DNA of 64,000 nucleotides from Microbacteriaceae bacterium 3FA27C10 (GCA_005502775.1 SCNI01000003.1:101769-165768); one strand, 5' to 3'; shown: positions 50,681 through 60,789, counted from the first letter of the stretch. Made by a program: numbers and translations. The notes: a model not told the origin generated them from the sequence alone.

Positions 50681-52289
50681 GGATGACCTGCCAGACGTTC
50701 AGAACGGGGAGTGCGACGATAGCGTCGTCGCCGTCGAGGCGCACCGCGAGATCGACGAGACGAGGGGTTCCGTCGGGGTCGGCGACGCGCACCCGTGGCA
50801 CTCGGCCACGCACGTGACGGAACCGCAGCTCCCCTTCTGCCGGCGACACGGTGGCGGCGCGGCCGGCATCCCAGAGGGTGTCGGTCTGGCCGCAGAGGTT
50901 TATCAGGTGCACGACGAGGTCGGAGCCGGCGCTGGTGACCCGACGCCACACCGAGCCCGCGACCGGCGTGGAACTCACGCGTGCATCCGGGAACGTCACG
51001 TTCAGGTCGCCGTTGTAGTCGCCCACGTACGACGAGGTGACCTCACTGATGCCCGGCGCCATGAGCAGCGCGTCGTGTTCGACCACGAAGTCGTACCAGC
51101 GTGTGAGGAACGCGAGCGTCTCGGGCTCGGCCGGGCGGTTGCGCACGTAGTAGGGGTCGACCAGGAGCCGGCCGTCCTCGCCGGCGAGCAGCTGGGTGGC
51201 GCCGTGGGAGAAGAGAGTGGCCATCGTGAGCGCCGCCGCCCGGTCGCCCTCCTCGGGCTGCACTGAGTCGTAGACGTGCTGATACGCGGCGAGAACCACC
51301 GGCTGCCCGGCCGAACTCGCCCGGGCCCGACGCGCCAGCTCGGCGAGCGATTCGAGGGTGTCGTTCGGAGCCCACGGCTCGATGTAGACGGCGTCCTGAG
51401 GGAGTGAAGCGGTGCGCCAGGTGGGGAAGTCGTTGACGTTGTTGAAGATCAGGCGAGCCTCGGGGAGCTCGTCGCGCACCTCCTCGATGAGTCGCGCGAA
51501 CGACTCGGCGACATCGACCACGGCGCCGTCGGGGGTGGCGGCGAACTTCGGATAGCCGTATTGGTCGAGGTGGTAGCCGTCGAACCCGACGGTCGCGCTC
51601 GCCAGAGCGAGGTCGGCGCGGAAGTGCGCCAGCCATTCGGGCGCGGCAGGGTCGACGATAAAGAGGAAGTCCCCCAGGGCGTAGGGCTCGCCGCTCGGGC
51701 GCAGGAGGGCGTGCTGCTTCCACGCGTGCCATTCGTCGGGCCCGACCGCGTAGACGGCGGCGTAGCCGAGCGAGTCGGTGCCGGCTGCTCGATAGGCCGC
51801 GACGAGCTCGCGCACGGTGCTCAGAGCGATCGGCTGGTCGAGGGCGTCGACGTAGTCGTCGCCGCCACCGAGCAGCTCGGCGTGGCGATACGCCCAGTCG
51901 TAGAACTGGATGCCGTTCAGGTGCAGTCGGCGGGCGAAGCGCGCGGCGGCCTGCACATCCTTTGCGGGTTCGTAGCCCGCCACGAAGCCGTAGCGGAGCC
52001 GTGCTCGAGGGTCAGCGGTGATCTCGATCGCCGTGCGGGCGACGACCTCGCCGTCGAGGAGCAGCTCGACTCCGTACGACCCGCTGTCGAGCGCGGGGAG
52101 CGAGTGGATGCCCGCCGAGCCGACGGACACCGAGCCCACCTGCTCGCCGAGCAGCCAGACCGTGAGCTCGCCGTCGAACGCGGCGGAGGGGCGGCCGTTC
52201 TCCGACGCGATCTCGATCTCGACCTCGATCGAATCGTCCGGGCCGTAGCTCGAACGAGTGGGAAGAAGGGTCATGTGGTGCACGGTCAT
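50667..52289 (-). CDS. GH66 dextranase / cycloisomaltooligosaccharide enzyme-like
   Basis: 540 residues. An N-terminal Ig-like region (~1-100) precedes a GH66 barrel: ARLRYGFVAGYEPAKDVQAAARFARRLHLNGIQFYDWAYRH, FDGYHLDQYGYPK with nucleophile Asp, and AVYIEPWAPND with acid/base Glu. A C-terminal beta domain follows. No signal peptide, unlike most secreted dextranases, so probably acts on oligosaccharides inside the cell. ATG 52289 overlaps the permease stop (ATGA). Confidence 0.88.
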   Translation of the reverse strand: MTVHHMTLLPTRSSYGPDDSIEVEIEIASENGRPSAAFDGELTVWLLGEQVGSVSVGSAGIHSLPALDSGSYGVELLLDGEVVARTAIEITADPRARLRYGFVAGYEPAKDVQAAARFARRLHLNGIQFYDWAYRHAELLGGGDDYVDALDQPIALSTVRELVAAYRAAGTDSLGYAAVYAVGPDEWHAWKQHALLRPSGEPYALGDFLFIVDPAAPEWLAHFRADLALASATVGFDGYHLDQYGYPKFAATPDGAVVDVAESFARLIEEVRDELPEARLIFNNVNDFPTWRTASLPQDAVYIEPWAPNDTLESLAELARRARASSAGQPVVLAAYQHVYDSVQPEEGDRAAALTMATLFSHGATQLLAGEDGRLLVDPYYVRNRPAEPETLAFLTRWYDFVVEHDALLMAPGISEVTSSYVGDYNGDLNVTFPDARVSSTPVAGSVWRRVTSAGSDLVVHLINLCGQTDTLWDAGRAATVSPAEGELRFRHVRGRVPRVRVADPDGTPRLVDLAVRLDGDDAIVALPVLNVWQVIHVVF

Positions 52290-53125
52290 CCTTTGACTGC
52301 CCCGGAGGTGAGGCCTTGTACGAAGTGGCGTTGGAAGATGAGGTAGACGACGATCACGGGGATCACCGCGATGACGGATGCCGCGAACACGAGACCCCAC
52401 TGCGTCGCGTTCTGGCCCTGGAAGAGCTGGATCGCGATCGGCAGGGTGCGGTTGCCCGGGCTGTTGATGATGGTGAGGGCCCACGCGAACTCGTCCCAGC
52501 TCGCGAGGAACGTGAAGATCGTGGCCGTCGCGAGAGCCGGGCGGGCGAGCGGGATGGCCAGCCGCCAGTACCGCGTCCAGGCGTTGGCGCCGTCGACCTG
52601 CATCGCCTGGTCGAGCTCGGCGGGAAGGGCCGCGAAGAAGCCGCGCAGCAGGAAGGTGTTGAGGGCGAGGGAGCCGGCGACGTAGAACACGATCAGACCG
52701 GGCAGCGAGTCGAGAAGACCGAAGTACTTGGCCAGCACGAACTGCGGGATGATCAACATCATCGCCGGCACCATCAGGCCGATCAGGAGTATCCGGAACA
52801 ACAGCTCCCGGCCGCGGAACTCGAACCGGGCGAACGCGTAGGCCATCATCGAGCTGATCAGGATCGACACCGCGGTGGAGACCACGGCCACGATCACCGA
52901 GTTCATCGCGTAACGGGCGAAGTCCTGCGTGGTCCAGGCCTGCACGTAGTTGTTCAGCGTGAACGGGTCGGGGATGAACTGGGGCGGGTTCTGGAGCACG
53001 TACGCCTGCGGCTTGAACGACGTCGAGAGCATGTAGACGAACGGCGTGACCATGACGACGGCGCCGACGATGAGCGTGATCACCCGCAGGGTGGTGAGCG
53101 CGCGGCGGTTGCGGGCTGTTCTCAT
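52286..53125 (-). CDS. Sugar ABC transporter permease, MalG type
   Basis: 279 residues, six helices. The EAA loop is DQAMQVDGANAWTRYWRLAIPLARPALATATIF (~185-215). Carbohydrate-uptake type 1 family. Coupled to the MalF-type permease upstream (TGATG overlap at 53123-53127) and to the GH66 gene downstream. Should carry isomalto-oligosaccharides. No ATPase gene is in the operon, so a shared MsiK/MsmK-like ATPase is expected elsewhere. Confidence 0.92.
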   Translation of the reverse strand: MRTARNRRALTTLRVITLIVGAVVMVTPFVYMLSTSFKPQAYVLQNPPQFIPDPFTLNNYVQAWTTQDFARYAMNSVIVAVVSTAVSILISSMMAYAFARFEFRGRELLFRILLIGLMVPAMMLIIPQFVLAKYFGLLDSLPGLIVFYVAGSLALNTFLLRGFFAALPAELDQAMQVDGANAWTRYWRLAIPLARPALATATIFTFLASWDEFAWALTIINSPGNRTLPIAIQLFQGQNATQWGLVFAASVIAVIPVIVVYLIFQRHFVQGLTSGAVKG

Positions 53126-54084
53126 CAGGACTCTCCTCGGTCTCGGAAGACGCGCAGCTGCACGGCGGAGATGATGAACACGATGACGGTGAGGATGACG
53201 GCGAGAGCCGATCCGTAGCCGAAGTCGAGATTCGAGAAGGCCTGCTGGTACATGTACGTCAGCAGCACCTCGGTCTGGCCGCCGGGGCCGCCCGCGGTCA
53301 TCAGCAGCACCGAGGTGAAGACGTTGAAACCTCCGATCACCAGCATGACGATGACGAACAGCATCGCCGGCCAGATCGCCGGAAGCGTCACCACCCGGAA
53401 CCGCTGCCACCAGTTCGCGCCGTCCATGGATGCCGCTTCCTCCAGTGATTGGGGCACGCCCTGCAGCGCGGCGAGGAAGATCATCATCGACCAGCCGACG
53501 CCCTTCCAGACGCCGAGAGCGCAGATCGCCAGGAGTCCGGTCCAGCGGCCGGAGAGCCAGGAGGTGTCGCCGGCGGTGATGTGCAGCACGTCGCCGAGCG
53601 CGAAGTTCACGAGACCTTGGTCGGCGAAGAGGTACTTGAACAGCAGGGAGACGACGACCCAGCTGGTGACCACCGGCAGGTAGAACAGCACCCGGAACAG
53701 CGGTTGTGCCGGGGCCTTCGAGCGCAGCAGCATGGCGACGGCCAGGCCGAGCACGATCTGCGGCGGCACGGTCAGCACCATGTAGATGCCGCTGTTGCTG
53801 AGACTCAGCCAGAACCGGTCGTCGGTGAAGGCCCGCACGTAGTTGTCGAGCCCGATGAAGTCGCTGGCCGCACCGCGCAGGATGTTCCAGTCGTACAGGC
53901 TCATCTGCAGCGCCTGAACGATCGGGAAGAGGATGAAGACGCCGAAGAGCGCGACGCCCGGGAGCATGAAGAGGTACGGGGTCAGCCACCCCCGGCGCCG
54001 GCGCGAGCGGCGCCGGTCGGGGGAGGCCGCCGGGCGGCGTGGTGCAGCCGGAGCCGCCCCACGCCGCTCGTTGAGAACAACCAT
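53125..54084 (-). CDS. Sugar ABC transporter permease, MalF type
   Basis: 319 residues, Arg-rich N-terminus then six helices (WLTPYLFMLPGVALFGVFILFPIVQALQMSLYDW first). EAA loop QSLEEAASMDGANWWQRFRVVTLPAIWPAML. Partner of the MalG-type permease. 20 bp downstream of the binding-protein gene, so in one operon. Confidence 0.92.
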   Translation of the reverse strand: MVVLNERRGAAPAAPRRPAASPDRRRSRRRRGWLTPYLFMLPGVALFGVFILFPIVQALQMSLYDWNILRGAASDFIGLDNYVRAFTDDRFWLSLSNSGIYMVLTVPPQIVLGLAVAMLLRSKAPAQPLFRVLFYLPVVTSWVVVSLLFKYLFADQGLVNFALGDVLHITAGDTSWLSGRWTGLLAICALGVWKGVGWSMMIFLAALQGVPQSLEEAASMDGANWWQRFRVVTLPAIWPAMLFVIVMLVIGGFNVFTSVLLMTAGGPGGQTEVLLTYMYQQAFSNLDFGYGSALAVILTVIVFIISAVQLRVFRDRGES

Positions 54085-54104
54085 GTCGTTCTGCTCGCCC
54101 TTTC

Positions 54105-55382
54105 TTATTTCTTCGCGGCGAGCAGCACGTCGATCTGCTTCGCTGCCGAGGTGAGAGCGTCTTTGACCGTCACCGATCCGGTGAACGCGGGCACGAGCTC
54201 CGTGTTCAGGATGGTATCGACCTGGCTCGCCTGCGGGATGGGCAGTCGCGCCCGAGCGGTCTCGAGCTGGGTGGAGAAGGTCTTGAAGGAAGGATCGATC
54301 GCGGCCTGCTTGTCGGCGAACTCGGGCTTCACGGTCATCTGGCCGGTGCCGGCCATGCCCAGCTGGTAGTCCTCGGACTGGGTGAACTCGACGAACTTGT
54401 AGGCCGCATCCGCGTGCTGGGTGGCCTCGGAGACCACGATGCTCTCGCCGCCGACGACACTGATCGAACCGCCCGCTCCAGCGGGCACCGGCGAGTAGAC
54501 CGGGGCGAAGTCCGGGTACTGGCCCTGCCAGATCGCCTTCATCCACGGCCCGTCGAGCACCGTGGCGTAGCTGCCGGAGGGCAGCCCGTCGGAGGTCGAC
54601 GTGGCACCGGTGTTGCCGGTGATCAGGTTCGGGATGGCCCCCTCCTTGTAGAGGTCGACGAGGAGCTGAATGCCCGCCACGCTCTTGTCGCTGTCGAGGT
54701 ACCCGGTGGACTTGGTGAAGTCGGCGTTGGTGATGTCGCCGCCGGCCGACCAGATCCAGGGCATGACGTTCCACGCGTTCAGGCCGCTGTCGGCGAACGC
54801 GGAGACGCCGGTGCCGCTGAGCTTGGAGGCCATCGCCCGCATCTCGTCGAAGGTGGCGGGCGGCGCCGTCATCCCCGCCGCCGACAGGGCCTTCTGGTTC
54901 GAGATCAGCACGCGGGTGTTCGTGTCGAGCGGGAGACCGTAGTAGTGGCCGTTCCATGACGTGGTCACCAGGGTGCCGGGATAGACGGCCTTCGAGAGGT
55001 CTTCGAAGCCGGGCATGGTGCCGTCGAGCTGCTTGAACACGCCGAGCTGGGCGAACTGGGCCACCCAGCCGATGTCGGAGCGCACGAGGTCGGGGAGCTC
55101 ACCGCCGGCGGCGCTCGTCGTGAGCTTCTGCTTGAGCCCGTCGTAGGGCATGTCGACGTAGTCGACGGTGATGCCGGGGTTCGCCTTCTCGAAGGCGGGG
55201 ATCAGCTCGTTCTCGAGCACCGTGGTCTGGGCGCTGTTGCCGCCGTTGCCATAGGTGCCCCAGAAGGTGAGGGTGACCGGCGCGTCGGTGGTGCCCGCTG
55301 AGGGGGAGGACGAACAGCCGGACAGGATGAGCGCGCCGGCGACGGTGAGTGCGCCGGCGAGAGCGAAACGTGAATGCCTCAT
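54105..55382 (-). CDS. Extracellular sugar-binding lipoprotein
   Basis: 425 residues. Lipobox LILSGC with Cys23 and a Ser-rich linker, then a type I sugar-binding fold: VTLTFWGTYGNGG, PAFEKANPGITVDYVDMPYDGLKQKL, LPLDTNTRVLISNQKAL and GPWMKAIWQGQYPDFAPVYSPVPAG. First gene of the importer operon. Specificity for isomalto-oligosaccharides is inferred from the GH66 and GH13 genes. Confidence 0.93.
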   Translation of the reverse strand: MRHSRFALAGALTVAGALILSGCSSSPSAGTTDAPVTLTFWGTYGNGGNSAQTTVLENELIPAFEKANPGITVDYVDMPYDGLKQKLTTSAAGGELPDLVRSDIGWVAQFAQLGVFKQLDGTMPGFEDLSKAVYPGTLVTTSWNGHYYGLPLDTNTRVLISNQKALSAAGMTAPPATFDEMRAMASKLSGTGVSAFADSGLNAWNVMPWIWSAGGDITNADFTKSTGYLDSDKSVAGIQLLVDLYKEGAIPNLITGNTGATSTSDGLPSGSYATVLDGPWMKAIWQGQYPDFAPVYSPVPAGAGGSISVVGGESIVVSEATQHADAAYKFVEFTQSEDYQLGMAGTGQMTVKPEFADKQAAIDPSFKTFSTQLETARARLPIPQASQVDTILNTELVPAFTGSVTVKDALTSAAKQIDVLLAAKK

Positions 55383-55523
55383 TGCAAATGTCTCCTGGTT
55401 CGGGATATGGCGGAATCGCCATCGGCAGTTATTTCACCACACGAACAAACCTGGCGTCAAGAGTCGAATTTGTGCTTGAATAGCGTCGATCTTGTTTCAT
55501 AGAAGAAAGTAAGGCGAAGCCCG
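55383..55523. promoter_or_regulatory. ROK/binding-protein divergent promoter with palindrome
   Basis: ATGGCG-gaat-CGCCAT (55407-55422) is a perfect inverted repeat in front of the binding-protein gene. AT-rich promoter-like sequence follows toward the ROK gene (TTGTGC near 55470, TTTCAT near 55494). ROK repressors such as NagC bind sites of this type; assignment is inference. Confidence 0.6.
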
Positions 55524-56693
55524 ATGACGTGGAGACCTGCCGATGATCTCGCGCAGTCGGTCGCGCTCGAGGTTCTGCTGCACGGCCCTCTGGCGCGTGC
55601 CGAACTGGCCCGCCGCCTCGATCTCGCTCCCGCCACGCTGACCCGTATCAGCGCCGAACTGATCGAGGTCGGCCTTCTCATCGAGACGCCGCACCTGGCC
55701 GAGCGTCGCACCGGCCGCCCGTCCATCCCGCTCGATGTCGTGGCCGACGCGCACCACTTCCTCGGCATCAAGCTCACGGGCGACTCGGTGATGGCCGCCG
55801 TCACCGACCTGCGCGCCGAGGTCGTGAACTACTTCGAGGTGCCTCTGACCTCGACCGCACCGCTGGCGGTGGTGGAGCAGATCTGCGCCGCGGCGGATCG
55901 GGCCGCCGCCGAGCATCCCATCGACGCCATCGGCATCGGGCTGGGCGGTGTCGTCACGCGGGAGGGCTTCGTCACGAGCGCTCCCTTCTTGAGCTGGACC
56001 GATGTGCCGCTGGCTCTCCTCGTGCAGGAGCAGTCGGGCATCCCCGCCTTCGCGGCGAACGACCTCACCGCCTTCACCGAGGCGCAGCACTGGTTCGGGC
56101 TGGGGGTCGGCCACGACAACTTCGCGGCGATCACCCTCGGCGTGGGCGTGGGATTCGGCTGCATCGCCAACGGCAAGCTCCTGGCGAATGACGACTCGGG
56201 AGTGGGGCTCGTCGGCCACTGGCCGCTCGACCCGATGGGTCCGATCTGCAATCGGGGTCATCGGGGCTGCGCCGAGTCGATGCTCACGGTGCCCGCCATC
56301 CTGCGCGACATCTCGAGAGCCCTCGACCGCGCCGTCGACTGGCCCGAGTTCGTGTCGCTCGTGCGAGCAGGCCAGCCGGCAGCGGCGCAGATCGCCGCGA
56401 GTTCCGGCCGCGCGCTCGGCCGGCTCATCGCCGCGGTGGCCAACCTCGTGGCCCCGTCGCTCGTCGTCGTGGGTGGCGAAGGCGTCGAACTCGCGGCGAT
56501 CTCGGCAGCGGCGGTCGATCAGGGCATTCAGGAAGATCGCGACCCGCGAGCCTCGGCGGTGAACGTCGAATTCACCTCAGGCAGCAACGAGAGCTGGTGC
56601 CGGGGAGCGGCCGTCATCGCGCTGCAGGGGTACGTGCTCGACCGCCGCCGGGTGGCGTCGCGCCGCTCCGGGCTCGACCTGCTCGAGGCGTGA
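55524..56693 (+). CDS. ROK-family transcriptional repressor
   Basis: 389 residues. The N-terminal winged helix is LHGPLARAELARRLDLAPATLTRISAELIEVGLL. The ROK sugar-kinase-like domain has IGIGLGGVV and GHWPLDPMGPICNRGHRGCAE. In this zinc motif (C-x-C-G-x2-G-C-x-E) the second Cys is Arg, and the phosphate loops are changed, so it is a sensor rather than a kinase. Divergent from the sugar-uptake operon, which it likely represses. Confidence 0.9.
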   Translation: MTWRPADDLAQSVALEVLLHGPLARAELARRLDLAPATLTRISAELIEVGLLIETPHLAERRTGRPSIPLDVVADAHHFLGIKLTGDSVMAAVTDLRAEVVNYFEVPLTSTAPLAVVEQICAAADRAAAEHPIDAIGIGLGGVVTREGFVTSAPFLSWTDVPLALLVQEQSGIPAFAANDLTAFTEAQHWFGLGVGHDNFAAITLGVGVGFGCIANGKLLANDDSGVGLVGHWPLDPMGPICNRGHRGCAESMLTVPAILRDISRALDRAVDWPEFVSLVRAGQPAAAQIAASSGRALGRLIAAVANLVAPSLVVVGGEGVELAAISAAAVDQGIQEDRDPRASAVNVEFTSGSNESWCRGAAVIALQGYVLDRRRVASRRSGLDLLEA

Positions 56694-56712
56694 GGGGGCA
56701 GCGGCCTGACGG

Positions 56713-58542
56713 TCACCGGCCTAGCCGTTCCTTCGGTTGCTCGGCGACGCTCAAGGTGGGGTTCACTCGGGCGCGGGTGTTGGGTGCAGCGGACGCGGCG
56801 CGGATGACGGCGAGCACCGTGGCGTCGAGCACCGAGCGGTGGCGGCCTGCCGCCCAGCCCGTGTGCACCCCGCGCCGGTACTCGAGAAGGGTGAGTGCAT
56901 CGCTGTCGTTGCCGGTGGAGAGTGCCGTCTGGTGGAGGGACAGGACCTCGAGGGGAAGGCCGTTCTCATCCAGGAGCAGGGTGAGCGCTTCGACCGGCCC
57001 GACATCCACGACCGTGGCCGCATGCTCGACGCCCTCGATCGCGATCCGGAGCGCCGTGCGGGTTCCTCCCGGCGCCGTGACGACGTCGAACTCGAGGAGC
57101 TCGATCGCCCCGGCCCCCGGGGCGAGGTAGCTGCGCTCGAAGATCGCCCAGAGCTGCTGCGAATCGAGTTCGAGGCCGGTGTCGTCGGCATGCTGCTGCA
57201 CGCGGCGGGAGAAGTCGATCTGGAGGCGGCGCGGCATCTCGATGCCGTAGTCACGCTCGAGCAGATAGGCGATCCCTCCCTTGCCCGACTGCGAGTTCAC
57301 GCGGATGACGGCCTCGTAGCTGCGCCCGAGATCAGCGGGGTCGATCGGGAGGTACGGCACCCGCCACGGCAGCTCGCCGGCGGGTGTTCCTGTTGCCCGG
57401 GCGCGAGTGCGGTGCTCCTCGAAGCCCTTCTTGATCGCATCCTGATGGGTGCCCGAGAACGCCGTGTGCACGAGGTCGCCGACGTAGGGGTGGCGTGGGT
57501 GCACGTCGATGCGATTGCTGTGCTCGACGACGCGCCGGATGTGGTCGATGTCGGAGAAGTCGATCATGGGGTCGATTCCCTGGGCGTGCAGGTTCAACGC
57601 GAGTGTGACGATGTCGACATTGCCGGTGCGCTCGCCGTTGCCGAAGAGGCAGCCCTCCACCCGCTGGGCGCCGGCGAGCACGGCCAACTCGGCGCAGGCG
57701 ATGCCGGTTCCGCGGTCGTTGTGGGGGTGGACGGAGAGAATCACCGAGGAGCGCCGGTCGAGGTGCCGGTGCATGTACTCGATCTGGTCGGCGTAGACGT
57801 TCGGCGTCGCCGCCTCGACGGTCGCGGGCAGATTGAGGATGACCGGGCGATCGGCCGACGCGTCCCACAGGGTCGTGACCGCGTTGCAGAGCTCGAGCGC
57901 GTAGTCGGGTTCGGTGAGGTTGAAGACCTCGGGGGAGAACTCGAAGCGCACGTGGGGGAGGTCGCCGGCGAACCGCAGCACGTCCCGGCCGCCGTCGAGG
58001 ATCAGCTCGCGCAGTGCCGCCCTGTCGTGACCGAGCACCACGTCGCGCCAGATCGGCGCGGTCGCGGTGTACATGTGGATGACGACGTCATTCCGGATGC
58101 CCCGGATCGACTCGACCGTGCGTTCGATCAGCTCGCGCCGCGCGGGTGTGAACACCACGATCGTGACGTCATCGGGAGCGATGTCGCTCTCCGCGATCAG
58201 GCGCACGAAGTCGTAGTCGGTCTGCGACGCCGAGGGGTAACCGACCTCGATCTCCTTGTAGCCCATGCCCACCATCAGCTCGAAGAAGCTCCGCTTGCGG
58301 CTCGGATCCATGGGCTCGGCGAGCGCCTGATTGCCGTCACGGAGGTCCACCGGCACCCACAGGGGGGCTTCGGCGAGACGGTTCGACGGCCAACGGCGAT
58401 CGGCGAGCGGCACCTCCACCCGCGAGAAGAGGTCTTGGTAGCGCGACGAGGGCATCTGGGAGTGGCGCTGCCGATTCCAGAACGGCGCGTGGCCCGGAAT
58501 CGGTCCGGCCGGGGTGGACAGCGGGGTGGGGGAGGAGATCAC
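56713..58542 (-). CDS. leuA: 2-isopropylmalate synthase, long actinobacterial type
   Basis: 609 residues from GTG 58542, set by TACCGT 6-7 nt upstream (leaderless). [27 protein letters not shown] is the LeuA2 start; the [58 protein letters not shown] block holds the metal His residues; the C-terminal ~140 residues are the allosteric domain. It condenses 2-oxoisovalerate with acetyl-CoA, the first step of leucine synthesis, with expected leucine feedback. Confidence 0.95.
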   Translation of the reverse strand: MISSPTPLSTPAGPIPGHAPFWNRQRHSQMPSSRYQDLFSRVEVPLADRRWPSNRLAEAPLWVPVDLRDGNQALAEPMDPSRKRSFFELMVGMGYKEIEVGYPSASQTDYDFVRLIAESDIAPDDVTIVVFTPARRELIERTVESIRGIRNDVVIHMYTATAPIWRDVVLGHDRAALRELILDGGRDVLRFAGDLPHVRFEFSPEVFNLTEPDYALELCNAVTTLWDASADRPVILNLPATVEAATPNVYADQIEYMHRHLDRRSSVILSVHPHNDRGTGIACAELAVLAGAQRVEGCLFGNGERTGNVDIVTLALNLHAQGIDPMIDFSDIDHIRRVVEHSNRIDVHPRHPYVGDLVHTAFSGTHQDAIKKGFEEHRTRARATGTPAGELPWRVPYLPIDPADLGRSYEAVIRVNSQSGKGGIAYLLERDYGIEMPRRLQIDFSRRVQQHADDTGLELDSQQLWAIFERSYLAPGAGAIELLEFDVVTAPGGTRTALRIAIEGVEHAATVVDVGPVEALTLLLDENGLPLEVLSLHQTALSTGNDSDALTLLEYRRGVHTGWAAGRHRSVLDATVLAVIRAASAAPNTRARVNPTLSVAEQPKERLGR

Positions 58543-58559
58543 GGGGATACGGTAACACA

Positions 58560-58582
58560 ACTCCTCAGACAAGCTGAGGAGT
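58560..58582. promoter_or_regulatory. FadR/GntR operator, 9-bp perfect palindrome
   Basis: ACTCCTCAG (58560-58568) and its exact complement CTGAGGAGT (58574-58582), spaced by 5 bp, lie between divergent leuA and the GntR-type gene. The site overlaps the -10/-35 area of both, so the regulator probably controls itself and possibly leuA. Confidence 0.78.
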
Positions 58583-58593
58583 AAGGTGAGGGC

Positions 58594-59286
58594 ATGAATT
58601 CTGTTCACCGGGAATCGCTGGCCGAGCAAGCCGCGCGTCTGCTGCTCGACCGCATCCAGTCCGGCGAATGGGCGGTGGGGCAGAAGCTGCCGGGCGAGAC
58701 CACGCTCGCCCCGCAGCTGGGCGTCGGGCGCTCCACGGTGCGAGAGGCCATCCGCGAGCTCGCCGGGCGGGGTGTGCTGACCAGCCGTCAGGGGTCGGGC
58801 GTCTTCGTTCACGCCCTCGCTCCGGTCGACGACTGGGACGCTCTCGTCACCCGGGCGACCATCGCCTCGATCCTCGAGGCGCGCATCGCCATCGAGTGCG
58901 AGGCGGCGGCGCTCGCCGCCGAACGCCGCACAGAGCATGACCTCACGGTCGTCCGCGCGGCTCTCGCGCTCCGCGGCGCCGAGCGCGGCTCGATCGGCAT
59001 CCGCGTGGACACCGACACCGCGTTCCATCGCAGCATCGTCGTCGCGAGCCACAACGACATCCTGACCGACCTCTTCGACACCTTCGCCGTCCGCAGCCGC
59101 GAAGCGATGGTGCAGATGCTCGAGCTCAGCCGAGCGCCGGCCACCGACGAAGATCAGCGCATCCACGCCGACATCGTCGACGCGCTCGAGGCCCGCGATG
59201 CCACCGCCGCGAAGGAGCTCAGCCGGTCCCACCTCGAATCACTCCGGCGTGACATCGCCCACCAGGAGCACGGGCGCCCCTCATGA
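58594..59286 (+). CDS. FadR/GntR-family regulator (FCD domain)
   Basis: 230 residues. N-terminal Gnt[64 protein letters not shown]. The FCD ligand domain has [21 protein letters not shown] and [28 protein letters not shown] with metal-binding His residues. Ligand unknown; leuA next door hints at a branched-chain or organic acid. Ends 6 bp into the convergent RamB-like gene. Confidence 0.92.
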   Translation: MNSVHRESLAEQAARLLLDRIQSGEWAVGQKLPGETTLAPQLGVGRSTVREAIRELAGRGVLTSRQGSGVFVHALAPVDDWDALVTRATIASILEARIAIECEAAALAAERRTEHDLTVVRAALALRGAERGSIGIRVDTDTAFHRSIVVASHNDILTDLFDTFAVRSREAMVQMLELSRAPATDEDQRIHADIVDALEARDATAAKELSRSHLESLRRDIAHQEHGRPS

Positions 59287-60789
59287 CGCAGCGACGTCTG
59301 TGACGGGCGACCCGCTGGCCGGCGCGTGGCGCTCCAGGAACTCGAAGACCTCGGTCTGGTCCACCCCGGTGAAGCCCGAGGTCGGCATCGCCGCGTGCAG
59401 AGACGAGTTGAGGCGGGCCGAAGGGTGTGCCTGGCCGGTCCAGCGGGCGGCGAGCCCCGCGGGCGGGCGGCGGCAGCACGACTCGTCGGGGCATCCGGAG
59501 TGGAAGCGGTTCGTGGTGTCGCGACCCCGGAACCACTTCGCGTGCGCGAAGGCGGTGCCGACCGACACCGAGAACTGACCGCGCGAGGAGGGCTGGATGC
59601 GCGAGGTGCACCAGTAGGTGCCGGCCGGCTTGTCGGTGTACTGGTGGTACGGGCTGAAGCGGTCCTCGACGTCGAACACCCGCCGCGCACTCCAGAAACG
59701 GCAGACCGTCTGTCCTTCGACCGCACCGAGCGCATCCGTGGGGAACTGCACGCTGTCGTTCTCGTAGGCCTTCGAGATGGTGCCCGACTCGTGCACCTTG
59801 AGGAAGTGCACCGGGATGCCGAGATGCTCGGTGGCGAGGTTCGTGAAGCGGTGCGCCGCCGTCTCGTAGCTCACGCCGAACGCGTCGCGCAGGTCTTCGA
59901 CCGACAGCTCACGCGCATCCTTCGCCCGCTGCAGGATGCCCACGGCACTCTTCTCGGGCACGAGCAGGGCGGCCGCGAGGTAGTTCGTCTCGACGCGCTG
60001 TTGCAAGAACTCGGCGTAGTCACCCGGCTCCCGGTGCTGCAGCACGTGCGATGAGAGGGCCTGCAGCACGACCGAGCGCGGGTCGGCGTCGGGCGACTGG
60101 CCGAGGGGCACGTAGATGCGCCCGTTGCGCAGATCGGTGACCGAGCGGGTGGATCCGGGCAGGTCGCCCACGTAGTGCAGGGTGAAGCCGAGGTGCGAGG
60201 CCAGGTCGGAGGCGACCCGCTGCGAGAGCGGGCCGCCCTCGTGGCCGACGGCCGCGTGCAGGCCGGCGGCCGTCTGCTCCAGGTCGCCGAAGTAGTTGTT
60301 GCGGCGGCGCATCGCCTTGCGCAGCTCGGTGTTGGCGCGGCGGGCCTCCTCGGGAGTGGCGGCGCGCTCGCCGTGCATGCGCTCGAGCTCGCGGTGCAGG
60401 CCCAGGATGGTCTCGATCGCCTCGTCGCTCAAGGTCTTGCGCACCGGGAGGGCGGCGAGGCCGAGCGATGCGAAGAGGGGCCCGCGCTGCGCCCGCTCGA
60501 GCGCGATCTCGAGGGCGGCGCGCTTCGTGGGCGGCTCGGCGGTCATCAACTGGTCGAGGCTGACGTCGAGCACCCGGGCGAAGCGCTGCAGCTCGCCGAG
60601 CTTCAACTCCCGCTTGCCGTTCTCGATCACCGAGACCTGCGAGGCCGCCCGGCCGATGGCCGCACCGAGCTCGTCGAGCGTGAGACCGCGGTCGGAGCGG
60701 AGCTGACGGATGCGTCGGCCGATCGTCAATGAATCGAGCATGGGTTCATCATCGAACGGCCCGTCGAACGTTGAGGGCATGTCGTCCAT
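59281..60789 (-). CDS. ramB: RamB-like regulator of acetate/glyoxylate metabolism
   Basis: 502 residues. Xre HTH: TIGRRIRQLRSDRGLTLDELGAAIGRAASQVSVIENGKRELKLGELQRFARVLDVSLDQLM. Then a helical linker and an IrrE-like/ScfRs domain (ETNYLAAALLVPEKSAV, DAFGVSYETAAHRFTNLATEHLGIPVHFLKVHESGTISKAYE) and a Cys-rich end (SGCPDESCCRRPP). This is the RamB plan, which in Corynebacterium represses aceA and aceB. Divergent from aceA here. Start could also be ATG 60780. Confidence 0.87.
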   Translation of the reverse strand: MDDMPSTFDGPFDDEPMLDSLTIGRRIRQLRSDRGLTLDELGAAIGRAASQVSVIENGKRELKLGELQRFARVLDVSLDQLMTAEPPTKRAALEIALERAQRGPLFASLGLAALPVRKTLSDEAIETILGLHRELERMHGERAATPEEARRANTELRKAMRRRNNYFGDLEQTAAGLHAAVGHEGGPLSQRVASDLASHLGFTLHYVGDLPGSTRSVTDLRNGRIYVPLGQSPDADPRSVVLQALSSHVLQHREPGDYAEFLQQRVETNYLAAALLVPEKSAVGILQRAKDARELSVEDLRDAFGVSYETAAHRFTNLATEHLGIPVHFLKVHESGTISKAYENDSVQFPTDALGAVEGQTVCRFWSARRVFDVEDRFSPYHQYTDKPAGTYWCTSRIQPSSRGQFSVSVGTAFAHAKWFRGRDTTNRFHSGCPDESCCRRPPAGLAARWTGQAHPSARLNSSLHAAMPTSGFTGVDQTEVFEFLERHAPASGSPVTDVAAS

